Origin: Glandiceps talaboti | Taxonomy: Eukaryota; Hemichordata; Enteropneusta; Spengelidae | DNA: 64,000 nucleotides | Direction: 5' to 3' | NCBI RefSeq assembly: GCF_964340395.1 | Contig: NC_135555.1 | Location: 16,364,746-16,428,745 of the forward strand | Translations under genes and position numbers: made by a program | Part shown: in pieces, positions 1-17,652 of the stretch | How positions within the stretch are numbered: the stretch's first letter is position 1 | Layout of the letters: every line of letters starts with the position of its first letter | The notes under the pieces: generated by a model | Database searches by the model: none | What the model was told of the DNA's origin: nothing | The model's input: only the letters and a program-made list of their open reading frames with translations

Positions 1-78
1 AAAAAAATCAATGATTACTATGGAAACGTACTATTAATTTAAAAAATCAATGATTACTATGGAAACGTACTATTAATT
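1..78. repeat. Direct duplication of a ~39-bp AT-rich unit
   Basis: Two nearly identical copies of a block containing ATGATTACTATGGAAACG stand head to tail at the very start of the window. It may be the edge of a longer tandem array cut by the window. No coding signal is seen from here to 1141 apart from the GACA and TGTC microsatellites. Confidence 0.7.
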
Positions 79-630
79 AACAGTAAGGTAAGATAATTGG
101 GATAGACTTTCATCAAATAAGTATGGGGGGTTAAAGGGATAGTTCACTTACACAGAAGGGAGAGGTGGTAATTAGATTCCTGATTGATCACTAATAGTAT
201 ACGATCCATCGCTCTTCTGTAGATTAAATTTTTTTTGAACCTGTGCAATGACTCATCTGAAAGATCTGTCGTTGCGGGCGCGCTATCATAATCGTGCGTA
301 GGAGCGATCAAAAGAGCGCCCACTACGACGAATATTTCAGTTGCCACGGGATTCAATATTGTCATTTTTATACCTACATTATTCAATAAAAGTAAGACTG
401 TGAATAATATGTGTTGGTGTTTCTTTTCAAATGACCCTATATGTAAATTTCGATCATCGAGAAATGTACAACGTTCATGATTTTGCGATTTTGTGATTGA
501 ATTATTTTTTTTTTATCTTTCATTTCTTTTGGGGTTTTTTTATGCGTACTACATTGTCTGACGGTACTCATTAAGGCTCAAAGTGGAAATAAAGGATGAC
601 GGTATCATTCTTGCGAGACAAGACATTGGA

Positions 631-657
631 GACAGACAGGCAGACAGACAGACTGCC

Positions 658-718
<61 letters not shown>
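631..718. repeat. (GACA)n microsatellite
   Basis: Tetranucleotide tract, nearly pure over its last 60 bases, with small interruptions near 640-655. It lies downstream of the last exon of the minus-strand gene ending at 1142. Confidence 0.95.
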
Positions 719-952
719 TGATTAGCGCCTAAGTTAAAAATCCAAACAAAATAACGACATATGAGCTATGTACACCTATATGAGCTATGTCAAACTGAAT
801 AAGGCCATTACAAATCACCCTACATGATGAAACACAAATAAGGGTTCATTTGACAAGTATTATTAGCAATGTTAGAAGGGTTGTAAGGTTTTCTCTCAGA
901 GTAAAAAATAACATACGCAAAAAATAGACAATCGAATTAACCTAAAAACATG

Positions 953-997
953 CCTGTCTGTCTGTATGTATGTCTGTCTGTCTGGCATCTGTTTGTT

Positions 998-1029
<32 letters not shown>
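953..1029. repeat. (TGTC)n microsatellite
   Basis: Interrupted TGTC/TGTT tract. It is the same motif as the GACA tract 250 bp away, but on the opposite strand. Confidence 0.9.
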
Positions 1030-1141
1030 GCCTGTTGATTTTGTTGTTTAGAAATGTTTGCTATCCTAAAAGAGCATGTTTTGCTTCGAACGCCTAATTA
1101 TGTTAAACCAAACAAACAAACAAATGTTCAAATGTTGATGT

Positions 1142-7036
<5,895 letters not shown>

Positions 7037-7388
7037 CGTACGCGGTAATAAGTTTTTTTATTAAACCATTCAAAGGCGCCAGGTGTGCAAATATGTGTAT
7101 TTATCTTTGACTGAGCAATAAATCTTCACAAAAAATTAATCAAAGCAAATGCCTTCGTACACCTCCCACTACACTACACTCTAGCTATAATATAATTGAG
7201 AACAATCTGATCAGATTTCAAATATGCAAATTGCCAACCAAAAAGTGTATGTGCATAATTATGACTTTAGTTACGTATTAGAGGTGTATGAAGGCATTTC
7301 GTTGATTAGGTTCTGTGAAGATTTATTGATAAATACATATATTTGCACACATTGGGTGATTTAATTTAAAAAAAGCTTACCGCGTACG
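7037..7388. mobile_element. ~350-bp MITE with long inverted arms (CGTACGCGGTAA ends)
   Basis: The ends CGTACGCGGTAA and TTACCGCGTACG are inverted. The arms extend about 115 bp each with roughly 80% identity, including TGTGCAAATAT, AATAAATCTTCACA and AAATGCCTTC. No coding content. The target duplication was not resolved. Confidence 0.75.
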
Positions 7389-7798
7389 CCCAGAATGACT
7401 ATCGGGCGTCTAATATGGTAAAATGTAAATGAAGTAACATGGTAAAGGATGCCGTGTCCTACCGATTTAATAAATATTGCCTCAAGTGATACTTTCTTTA
7501 CTTAGACAAACGTATCCCAAAAAATTCAAATTTGAATATTATTTGTACAACATTACAGTTCAGCTGTTCAAACTTATTACATATATGATTAATGCACACT
7601 TTAGTATTAGGGTTTTTTTTAATACAAAGGGGGAACCACTGTTTTTATCATGTCTGCAGATAAGAAAGAAATTAATCTTCTTCCTTGCTTGCTTACACAA
7701 TCTGAGAGGGGTATTTAATATGCACAACGCATTTGATATTCACATCTGGATGGTTTTGCATCCTGTAAGAGGAGTTTTAGAAACAGCAATGACCATAA

Positions 7799-7837
7799 GT
7801 CTATCTATCTATCTGTCTGTCTGTCTGTCTGTCTGTA

Positions 7838-7921
<84 letters not shown>

Positions 7922-7973
7922 ATTATCTAGCTATCTAGCTATCTATCTGTCTGTCTGTCTGTCTGTCTGTCTG
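7799..7973. repeat. (TCTG/TCTA)n compound microsatellite
   Basis: Alternating blocks of TCTG and TCTA tetranucleotides with short interruptions. Confidence 0.95.
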
Positions 7974-10258
7974 CTTGTCCCCCGGCCTGCCTGCCAGTCA
8001 GTTTTTTCTTCTGACCTGTGCCATCACTATCTCCAACTCTAGCAGAATTGACCACACTGTACATGTGTATGCATTTACTCATCCATGTCACTCTGCACCA
8101 CTTGTCTAAAGGGTAAAGTATATATGTAAACCATTTGTGTGAAGGATGAAGGAAGCAGTCCATGCAGATTGTTCAGATAAGGCAACTAAGGGGGTCTGGT
8201 AGGCAACAACCATAAAACGTACCTCAGACTTTTACAAAACATGAAAACATTTCTTGACATTATCATTGTCAGGTGACACCGGCGCGTTCTATACAAACCA
8301 GGTCATCTTCTACTTCCGTTGTCAAATCATCTGCTTTCCACCGAAAATTCTTGAACGGACCGTTACACAAGGACCTTGCCAATTTGTTTTACTTTTGGTC
8401 TTTTAAACCACATAGGAATTCACCTTTTTGTGAAATTTGTAAAAATTTTCCGGTCCGCATAAAGGAAACTATGAGCGAAAAAACCGGGCCGAGATTTCCG
8501 GGGATCAAGTATGCTTCATCAAATCACCCTAAAATCAGAAAAGTCACACAAATAATTCATGAATTGATTTTACTCGCACAAAAGAAGAGATGTCAGTTGA
8601 GGTTTACGTTTTTACAAAATCTATTAAACGGTGGACTCTAGTGAAAATTACGGCGAGTTGAAAATATGCCAAACTCAACTTTTGCAGAACAGCGGGTGTG
8701 TACCAAAGCTACGTTTCATTTATTGTTATTGATGGTAGTAACTATAATTAATGGATATACAGTATCATGTGTGGTAGCACAGAATTTTTCTTTTCGACAA
8801 GGCGTGAAAGAACAACAATCTAAAGGTTGGCCCTTACGGAAGGCATTCAGTTTTTTTGTCTTATATATCGTTATGTCACAAGTTTCATCAAGCATCAAAC
8901 ATAATACCAATCAATATAGTCACTTCCATGTATTTCGGTCAAGAAAAGACTTTGAAAGTACCTTTTCAATGCATTCCTTGACCTCCATTACATTCTTGGG
9001 CCGTTGGTAATAGCCAATGTATAAACCGTTCAAAGTTTGAACATGCATGATATCGGTAAATACATCGCAATGGAGATATCCTGTTTAGCCATAACATAAA
9101 CAGTACGGTGAGTAAGTAATGGAACTGCGTATGATTATAGAGTGTCACCCTTAAAATTCCCCTCATATTGACTACATTACGAGCTGCAGTGAAATCCGAC
9201 TTTATGGACAACAATCAAACACTGTTAACGGAACTTCTAGAGTCTTGATTGTTGTGTAAGAGTTGGATTTTGAAAAGTTGTTTTGTAGGTCCTTCATAGG
9301 CTTCCATGAATGAATTTTTGCTTTCGCTCTCAAACAAATAAACCTCGCATACAGTTTGAAATGTAACGAAGCCATTTAAAACGATCAAGCCATCCGTTGT
9401 TGAATGATCGATCGTTTCTCGGTATAGTCGGTAACATCTCACTACTATCGGCCGGTGATGCTGTTACGGTACTAGAATCCGGGTCAGATGGTCTGTCGCT
9501 GAAGAAACGGCGGAGGTCGGTCTTTCATCTCAGAGCGGTGAATGGTAACAGTTTAATCCAATCAGAAACGAGTTAACAGTTTGTAAAAGTATCTAAACAA
9601 AGCGTGTACGCAGTATATATTTTGTTATTGGTGCTATAAACGATGACGTCCTTATTAATAAATACTGAAATTCAGGAGCATTCCATTTCAAATCAGGGGC
9701 TTCCATTGTAGTCAGAACCAGATGCGAGCTCGAGCATGTCAAACGGAGGGGGATATTAGCCACGCCGAAATTCCTACGTCCCAGAGGACACAGTTGTGAT
9801 TTGATTATTATCAGAGTCCCAAGTCCATAATCATTACGCCTAAAAGACGCAATATATTGCGTCATGTAAACCCTGGTCAAAATAAACATGCAAACCTCAT
9901 ATACATACGTGGACACGAGCGCGCAAGTTATTTTATTATCTAAAATTGCATTGTGTTTGCGATTTTGGTATCCCCACATTGCCACAACTTGAACAGCCTT
10001 CAGTAATTACAACAAGTCTGAAGAGACCGGGGACTTTGAGAGAGGCAGGTCAGTATCGGAGGCCTAGGGCCATAGTACGAAAAATAAAATCAGTGGATGA
10101 CCACTATGAGTAATTTTTATTATCTAAATTTGCATTGATTTTTGTGATTTTGGCATCCCAACATTTCCATCACTTCAACACTCCATCACTGCCACATCCC
10201 CACGGCGTTATATAATAGCACATTACATGCATGCACATTCGAAATCGCAACCTCGGAG
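7974..10258. other. Spacer without a supportable gene
   Basis: Several short ORFs occur on both strands, but none shows domain motifs together with splice sites. A ~70-bp block around 9925-9990 (TTATTATCTAAA, GATTTTGG, ATCCC) recurs diverged at about 10115-10180, a local direct duplication. Confidence 0.4.
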
Positions 10259-10424
<166 letters not shown>

Positions 10425-11182
10425 GTTCTTATTAATATCCATAATCATCGACCTTCGCATAGATGTAATTCAAACAGATAAGCATTGGTTGAGAGGTAAT
10501 CACTATAATTCGTATTAATACCACTTCACAAAATATGTCTTCAAACCAAGAGACCGTGGCAGACAGACAGACAGAAGAAAAGAAGAAGGCAGAGTCAAAG
10601 AGACTGACAGCGAGAAAACAATATAAGTATAACTGACACAGGAGGTGCATGTTATAATTATACTGGATAATATGTGATGTACAGAACGCTATAAGCTAAC
10701 TTTTGGATCTATTTCCAAAAAGTTACTTTTCCGTTAGAATTATGCCTGGCTGTAAACTCAGACCACTAGTATATAGTCACCATGTTTAACAAAAAACTGC
10801 AACTCGCTCAGCATGAAAAGTGTTTGTGAATTACGCAGTTCACTTTGAACTACGGAATATTTTACATCGATAGTCAATAACACCCCTTCCACGATCCTAA
10901 CTCCCCCCCCCCCCTCCCTCCGTCCAATTTCCAATGAACCCATGTACGAGTGGTAAGTAAAAGCTCCTGCATGCAGATAGTGGAGCGCCCTCAAGTTTCA
11001 TATTTTAAAATCTATAAATAAATACACTGTACTCAAATACTGCGATGCAATATCCGATTTATTAACTCACTAACAGCAAATGATTCGAATTTCAACAGAT
11101 ACTAATTACTAGATGAGAATTGATAAGGCATGCAATGTTCATGACGATAATGATAGAGATTTGGTTGACGTTGTCCTAATAG

Positions 11183-13824
11183 CTAGGGGAGCGGCGGCGT
11201 AGCCGGGCCGCAGTCAGGCATATCGCTGACATCACAATCGTATGCTTCGTAGTCACAACCGGGAACTGTGAATACAAAATAACGAATTGAAAAGTTCAGT
11301 GCTAACTTTAGGGGCGAGATCAATAGTTCAATGTATGATAAAAAAAACTAAATTATTTTACTTTGGGGGTGTGGTGGTGGGTTGAGCCATCTTAGTTCTC
11401 ATCCTACAAAATCGATTTTACTTTTAATGGATGTTTTGTACCCCTAAATACAAATATTTCTTTGAAAATATGTCAAACTGAGAAATGGAAGAATGTTTGC
11501 TTTAGTAAATGCATGGCACTAAAATAAAAGTCAAGTGTCAAAAAAGAACTATTTTTACTCACTACATACTGGTTTTATGTTCATAGCACTACATACTGAA
11601 TTGAAATTGATTGTGCGGTTTGAAGCAATTTTCAGTTTTGGTCAATTTACCAATAGAAGGGTGGGGGGGGGCTGAGGCCTAAGTATAAGAATTTAGGTTT
11701 TTTTATCCTCCATTGAACTATTGATCTCGCCCGTGAATCGATATCACTTCTGAAATGTGATCACAAGATGCCATTAACTATGATTTCTAGTCTAACACCA
11801 TCAAATGTGAAGGAATACTATGCCAAAGACTGCATCTTTACAACGAAATTCGAACATCATTGCTTTTTTTTTCTTTAGTCCGGTTTCAAGTTTTGCGCAC
11901 TGGGTGTGTTTCAGTCACTAGAGTCATTCACTATATGGAAACGGCGACACTTCGACTGAGTTGTGGGAACAAAGCCACACACACACACACAGGGGACTAT
12001 TTATTGAGAGATTGGAGTCAGTAACGTGTAACACCTTCAGTTTTTACCGATGTCAATAACTTGTTAACATTTTAGCATAACTCGACTTTAATTTATTTTC
12101 AAACTATTATGGTATTAATTATATTCCTTATCTAGTAACATATCTCAAGAAGTTAGAACAAAAATGATCAAACTGTCGTAGAATATTAAAAAGTAAGCGG
12201 TCTATATATTTCACTTGTTCGCGGTCGTTAAGGAGCTAGCTCTATTTTTAACATCACTATTAAAATTCAACTCGATAAAGAGATAGCTTAAAATTGAGTG
12301 TTGTAATTGCTCATTGAGTCTGGACTTGAATGCCCCTTTCTCTGTAACCCTTGTCCTCGAGGAACATGCCCCCTACCTATTTCTTCTCGTCTCGATTGAC
12401 TATGCCCCTCCCTGTTTCCTCTTATCCCTGTGACTATTTCCATCTGTCATTGAGGACCTTCTCCTCCCCATTTCCTCTCGTCTCTGGGAACCTTGCCCCT
12501 CCCCTGTTTTGTCTCGTTCTGAAGGTACTTGTGACCCTTCTTCTATATTCCTTGACCCCTAGAGATTTACCCCGAGTATTGACAGGTACTGGCCACCCCC
12601 CTTCCCCTCTTTGATATGATATAGCTGATTTTGGCATGGAGGAACGAAATGTACGTACTTCTTTTTTCACAGACAGCGCCCTTTGGTCTAAAATCCTTGT
12701 ACTCGTCGTCCCATCGCCCGTTGGCACGTCCTTTATACCTGTGTTGGAGGGGAAATAAATCAGAAACTTTCTTTAGCATCTATAATTGCGACATTACTTT
12801 CGAGAGTGCGTATCGTTTCTTTAGCGGCAACTTTGAAGACGCCAGAGATCATGTCTATTACATATTTCACAAATGATTTCGTACGAATGCCTGCGAACCA
12901 ATCGTTTACGTCGTTAGCCTGTCTACTTGTTCATAGTAAACGATGGGCGCGCGCGTGCGTGTGCGTGCGCGTGCGCGTGCGTGTGCGTGTGCGTGTGCGT
13001 GTGCGTGTGCGTGTGTAATAGTCAAAGACGCTTAGCAAGTTGACAGGCCAGCACGTCGTTGCACATAGACATAAAGTACAGGCTACATGTGCACACCAGA
13101 AAGTACTTTGTGGTAATACACTGGAAGTCATGCTATCGATGTAATGTTAACCAAGATAGACACAAATTGAAACGATTGCAGCTCACAATTACACTCACAG
13201 TAGGGTGGGCTCTCTGATCTGACCCACCTGTTTAGTTTTTTTTTTAATCTAACAGAACAATTGTAACAACAATAACACTTCAGTTTATACCCATCTTAGT
13301 TCACCGATAGTTTGCTTTCCCTCTCTAAGTAGTGACGTACTGATAGCTGATCGCCATTGTCTCAGAATATATATAATATGGTCTAACATTGGCAACACTA
13401 TTATTACAAAAAATATAATATTACAAACGATCCACATACATCGAAAGCCAACACAGCCAACTGATTACATTTGAGATTAGCCGAACAATTCGGTACAGAT
13501 ACAGTGAACCTTTGTGATTTGCTCTATTAACGGTCAACCAGAAAGGTTACAGCCGGTGTATTTTTGAAAACACACTGATTTTAAGTCCGTAATAGTAGAA
13601 TTGAAGCTTGAAAACACACACACGTCTATCAAAAAAAATCATTTTCGTTTGTTCGACATATTTCGACAGAATTAACCAATGTTTATGTTGTACATGAATT
13701 TATTATTTTCATAATGATAATTTACCAAAACGAAACTCGAGGGACAATTTCGTCAACACTCGTCTTCCTTTCGTGCACTAGCCTAATTAGAATATCGGAC
13801 GTTGTTGTTGTTGTTGTTGTTGTT

Positions 13825-13875
<51 letters not shown>

Positions 13876-14994
13876 GATGTTGATTTTGTATTGCAGACAG
13901 TTAAGCGGTTTGAGCAATGTATTGATTGACAAACTGGGAAGAGGGACGGGGGAGTTGATTGCAGCTAATAATATAGTTACTTGATCCCTTACCACAGCTG
14001 AACGCAATCCTGTCCTTCTAGATTTTTTTTGGTGTTGTTATTTGGTTCACCAGGTGCCCAGTTGGAGAAATCGGTTGCTACGCATATTGAATTAAGATCA
14101 CCACCGCATTTTGAACCCCAGACAAATTTGCCTTCGACCACGTGATCCGACAATCCTATCCAGAAGCCATATTTGTTGATGCAGCCACCATCTTTAACGT
14201 GCCAGTTTTTACTTTTAATGAATTGGTCAACTGCATTGTGTTTTGTTTGACTGTCCAAAACCGCAAGTCCATCGTATTGGTCAGCGCAGTCTTCACAGGA
14301 GTTTTCACAATACGGGTGGTCGCTTTTGGGTTGCTGGCAATGAATGCAGTAAACCCTACAGTCGCAGTCTGACAATTGCAATTTACAGCACGATTGAGCT
14401 AATGTACCCCCTAAAAATTATGTAAAAGGTGGAAGATTTGATAGTAGTTATTAAAAGATTTACAAGCAAAATTAGATAAGGACATCATAACTATTTAGTT
14501 GCAAGACTTGTAACATCATAGATTATTTTACATGGATATCTATCAACTACCTTGAGAGCGCTTTTTATTTTCGTCCCCATGTAGGATTTTTTTCTTAAAG
14601 TACAAGCCTTCATGAATTTCTCATTAAAGGAACATTGTCTTAAACATCACATATTATAGTTGTTTCGGTTAAGCTTAATATTTTCCATTGCATTCAGTGT
14701 TCTATACATTATAGCATGTTTATTTCTACAGTAACTTCTGAAACTTGGAACTTCATTACGATATTTCTCTAATTGGATCTATTTAGTTGTGAAATTAGAA
14801 AATTATGTGCTCCAATATTGTGTACGTTTCGATAGTATAATGTGATAAAAATATGTGAGTTACGCGTTAGTTAAGAGAATGGTGATACATTGAACTGTTT
14901 TCCGCACAAACTTAAAAAAAAACATTGAAAATACTAACCTGCCAAAGGCTGTGGCATAAGAGATTGAGAGGTGTGAGGATATTCAAACAGAGTC

Positions 14995-15072
<78 letters not shown>

Positions 15073-15305
15073 TGACAATTGAACACATTGAATAATTGAT
15101 TTATAGGGGAAAGGTGCATAAAGGAATAACAATTTGGAGAAAAGGAGTAAGTGATACAGGGTAAACCGTTCAGAAGTGAGAGTTAGAAAGGTAAAGATAA
15201 AACGATAAGGAGGCAATGGAACGAACAGATGGAAATGGAAGGGGGTTATACAAAAGAGAACAAGAAAAAAGAGAACAATAGTTAATTTAATACGTGTACC
15301 AATAT

Positions 15306-15365
<60 letters not shown>

Positions 15366-15652
15366 CCTACCTACCTACCTACCTACCTACCTACCTACCT
15401 ACCTACCTACATACATACATACATACATACATACATACATACATACATACATACATACATACATACATACATACATACATACATACATACATACATACAT
15501 ACATGTTCGCTATATCAAAACTGTTTGACTAGATTTTTATAATCCGATTTTCAATTATCGATATAGGTAAATCACAATGACTTAGTAATACTTACTCCGA
15601 GGGATGAAGCTAGGGGCAAAAAGCACAACAGCAGAGCTAGTCTTAGATCCAT
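11183..15652 (-). CDS. Secreted C-type lectin domain protein
   Basis: Five minus-strand exons join in phase: 15652-15596 (ATG and signal peptide, MDLRLALLLCFLPLASSLG), 14948-14939 (a 10-nt microexon), 14410-13993, 12738-12659 and 11265-11183 (TAG). They predict 215 residues. After a Cys-rich N-terminus the CTLD shows FWIGL (WIGL at 106-109), WAPGEPN with the EPN motif at 144-146, DCVQLW across the third junction, then RWDDEY and AVCEK. EPN is the signature of mannose-type Ca2+-dependent sugar binding in known CTLDs; WDD replaces the usual WND. The tail, ending in PATPPLP, follows the domain. The role is probably extracellular carbohydrate recognition, perhaps in immunity, inferred from the family. 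The microexon is inferred because exons 1 and 3 are out of phase without it. Introns carry the TTG, GACA, CA and ACAT tracts and a MITE. Confidence 0.75.
11312..11732. mobile_element. 421-bp MITE, GGGCGAGATCAATAG ends
   Basis: The left end GGGCGAGATCAATAGTTCAA is repeated inverted at the right end. Homology extends about 45 bp (ATAAAAAAA, CTAAATT). The interior includes two ACTACATACTG copies. It lies in the last intron of the C-type lectin gene. TSD not resolved. Confidence 0.75.
12951..13016. repeat. (GTGCGT)n / (GTGC) purine-pyrimidine tract
   Basis: Alternating GT/GC dinucleotide run, a strictly alternating purine-pyrimidine sequence that could adopt Z-DNA. It lies in a lectin intron. 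Confidence 0.9.
13800..13876. repeat. (TTG)n microsatellite
   Basis: About 25 GTT triplets with one ATT variant, about 120 bp downstream (on the minus strand) of the main CTLD exon. Confidence 0.95.
14996..15070. repeat. (GACA)n microsatellite beside lectin microexon
   Basis: Pure GACA tract. On the minus strand it reads TGTC and ends about 50 bp before the putative microexon acceptor (ATGCCACAG). Confidence 0.95.
15308..15505. repeat. Compound (CA)n-(ACCT)n-(ACAT)n microsatellite
   Basis: Three pure blocks abut: CA dinucleotides to about 15361, ACCT to about 15409, then ACAT to about 15505. They lie in the first intron of the lectin gene, about 90 bp from the signal-peptide exon. Confidence 0.97.
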
Positions 15653-15711
15653 ATTGCGATTCTGAAATGAAGGAATATGGACTGGATCAGTTGAGTGACA
15701 CGGAGAGAATG

Positions 15712-15719
15712 ATTTTATA
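15712..15719 (-). promoter_or_regulatory. Candidate TATA box of the C-type lectin gene
   Basis: TATAAAAT on the minus strand, about 60 bp upstream of the lectin ATG at 15652. The spacing allows a start site about 30 bp downstream and a short 5' UTR. Motif and position only. Confidence 0.4.
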
Positions 15720-15759
15720 CGAGAATTATACAACCCAAGCCAATTTACGTACATTCATG

Positions 15760-16822
15760 TGTTCGATTATTTTAATCATACCAAAACTTTGCCTCTCCAG
15801 AGGGCGCCGTGATCACTGCGTCATAGAACTACGTCCATCACGTGTCTTCGCGGAGAGAGTAGAGGATAGAGGCAGTACGCGCGTTGTCGAGTTTGCAGAC
15901 ATGAGAGTTGCCAGTAACGCATGTGACTGGTAAACAACGCCTGTGTCTGGTTTAATACATATTCGGGTTTACGCCTGCGCATTTTGCACACGTTACAATT
16001 TGTTTGTGTATATAGTTATTCACATCATGCACATGTGTCACTTGTACTTCACGTACAGTGCTAGTGCTCCTTCAAGTCACAGAATTGTCTGTGTTCCAGT
16101 CTAGATGTATACATCGCGAGAGCGTAGTGCAAGTGCGAACCAGAGGTGCGAACTTTCACGGTAAGTTGACCCCTGTTCTTTCATCGACAAAAATGTACAT
16201 GTGTCACTATTATTAGAAAAACTATACGTGTGTCTGGATCACAACAACTTGTAATTGTGTGCTAATAAGTATACACTATTCCATGATGGCAATATTCTAC
16301 TCTATTTCGACCGTAATACAAAACAATCAATATTGGCAGCTAATATTCCGGAGCAATCGCCGGCAACGATAACTTTGAATATTGTATATACCCAAATAAC
16401 GTCATTATTTTGTATGATCATCATAGATAGCATTCTTGAATAGAATCTTAGCTCACGTCACAAGGGACTGATTCTCCATTGTCAGAAACGTTTCCCGTAA
16501 TATCAAGCAGGACATGCAGTTTAGAAAGTAGTGTGTTTGTCGCTAGTATAGACCCATCCCTATGCATTGTCTCACTCTGAGTTGTAACACATAAACACAG
16601 ATAAAGATAAGATAACGAGGTGTAACATTTATTATGCGTACATGATTATGAATGCATCTTTATGCTCAAAATACAATGTACAAAGCAATTGACACAAGTA
16701 CAATTAACATTCTGTGGGTTTAAAATGGGCCATATAATGAGTTTTGAATAAACACAGCTGTTGGAATGAACGATGTTTTGAAGAGAACCATGCAAGATTG
16801 TGTATACACAGACAGTTTTCTG
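15760..16822. other. Host spacer between lectin promoter and transposon
   Basis: No gene or repeat is supported. It ends at the left target-site duplication of the large transposon. Confidence 0.4.
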
Positions 16823-16831
16823 AGCTTTCCT
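16823..16831. repeat. Left 9-bp target-site duplication (AGCTTTCCT)
   Basis: Identical to 32635-32643. The two copies immediately flank inverted TAGTCT ... AGACTA ends, which fixes the borders of the large transposon. Confidence 0.85.
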
Positions 16832-16932
16832 TAGTCTTGCTGCTAGACGTTCGGGCTTTCTTTCGATGCTAAAACTATAAGCGAACGAAGTTCGCAGTGA
16901 GGGCGCGAGCCCGAACAGTCTAGCGAATGTCA
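16832..16932 (+). repeat. Left terminal hairpin module of the AcademH-like element
   Basis: 101 bp with an outer edge TAGTCTTGCTGCTAGAC. The stem arms are GCTAGACGTTCGGGCT and AGCCCGAACAGTCTAGC, with an inner hairpin GCGAACGAAGTTCGC. The inner edge is GTCTAGCGAATGTCAT. The right terminal module has the same edges but a different stem. Confidence 0.85.
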
Positions 16933-17277
16933 TTTTCAGATCGGACATTCCATTGAGATTACGATAAGCGGTGGGTTGGGCCACATATGCATATATATAC
17001 TTTAATATATTCAATAACCTATGACCTCTATAAACGTACATACTAATGTGCAATATCACGTGATCATAACAAACTACACATGGTACTACGACACAAGTAC
17101 TAGCGTTTGCTATTGTGAGTAGTTCGCTACTCGTATTTGAAAAATGCAAAAAACACCGGTGAAAATTTATGGAGAACACATCAAGAGGGGTCATGTTTCA
17201 CCACTTCGTGCCTATAGTAATCGTCGAAAACCAAAGAGGTTATCTTTCCCAAGAGACAAACTTTCTTATGTACAGCA

Positions 17278-17285
17278 TTTCACTG
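17278..17285. repeat. Left 8-bp TSD of nested transposon (TTTCACTG)
   Basis: Repeated exactly at 22693-22700. Counting only one copy restores the open frame of transposase exon 1 (CAT TTC ACT G, then AG TCC GAT). Confidence 0.9.
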
Positions 17286-17652
17286 GATACCCGGCCCAAA
17301 ATGAACCACTGTTTTCAATGCCTATACCACACGACCGGTCGTACGACCAAATTTTGGTCGTGGATAATAGTAGCATATACTAATACGAGTAATAGGGGCT
17401 ACAGTAAGAAATACCCGGATGTTCGAATGATCTTGGACATAGGTCGTCTTCTTTACTCATGTTACTTATCAGGAGTTACCATGAGTATGAATCTAAGACC
17501 AGACTAAAAATCAGATTCACATTGGAAGAACATATGATTATGAATCAAATCTCCTAATTATGAGGCTGGAATTGGGGCTCAATATATTAGAAGAGTCTGT
17601 CTCATAAGTATCTTCAATATGTGAACATGAATCTGAATCCAATGACTTTTCT

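Noticed and set aside
8273-8641. 122-residue plus-strand ORF
   Set aside because: No recognisable domain, composition not clearly coding, no splice partners.
9215-9442. Minus-strand ORF as a possible 5' exon of the GRAM-like gene
   Set aside because: No donor in the phase (0) needed by the exon at 5885-5600.
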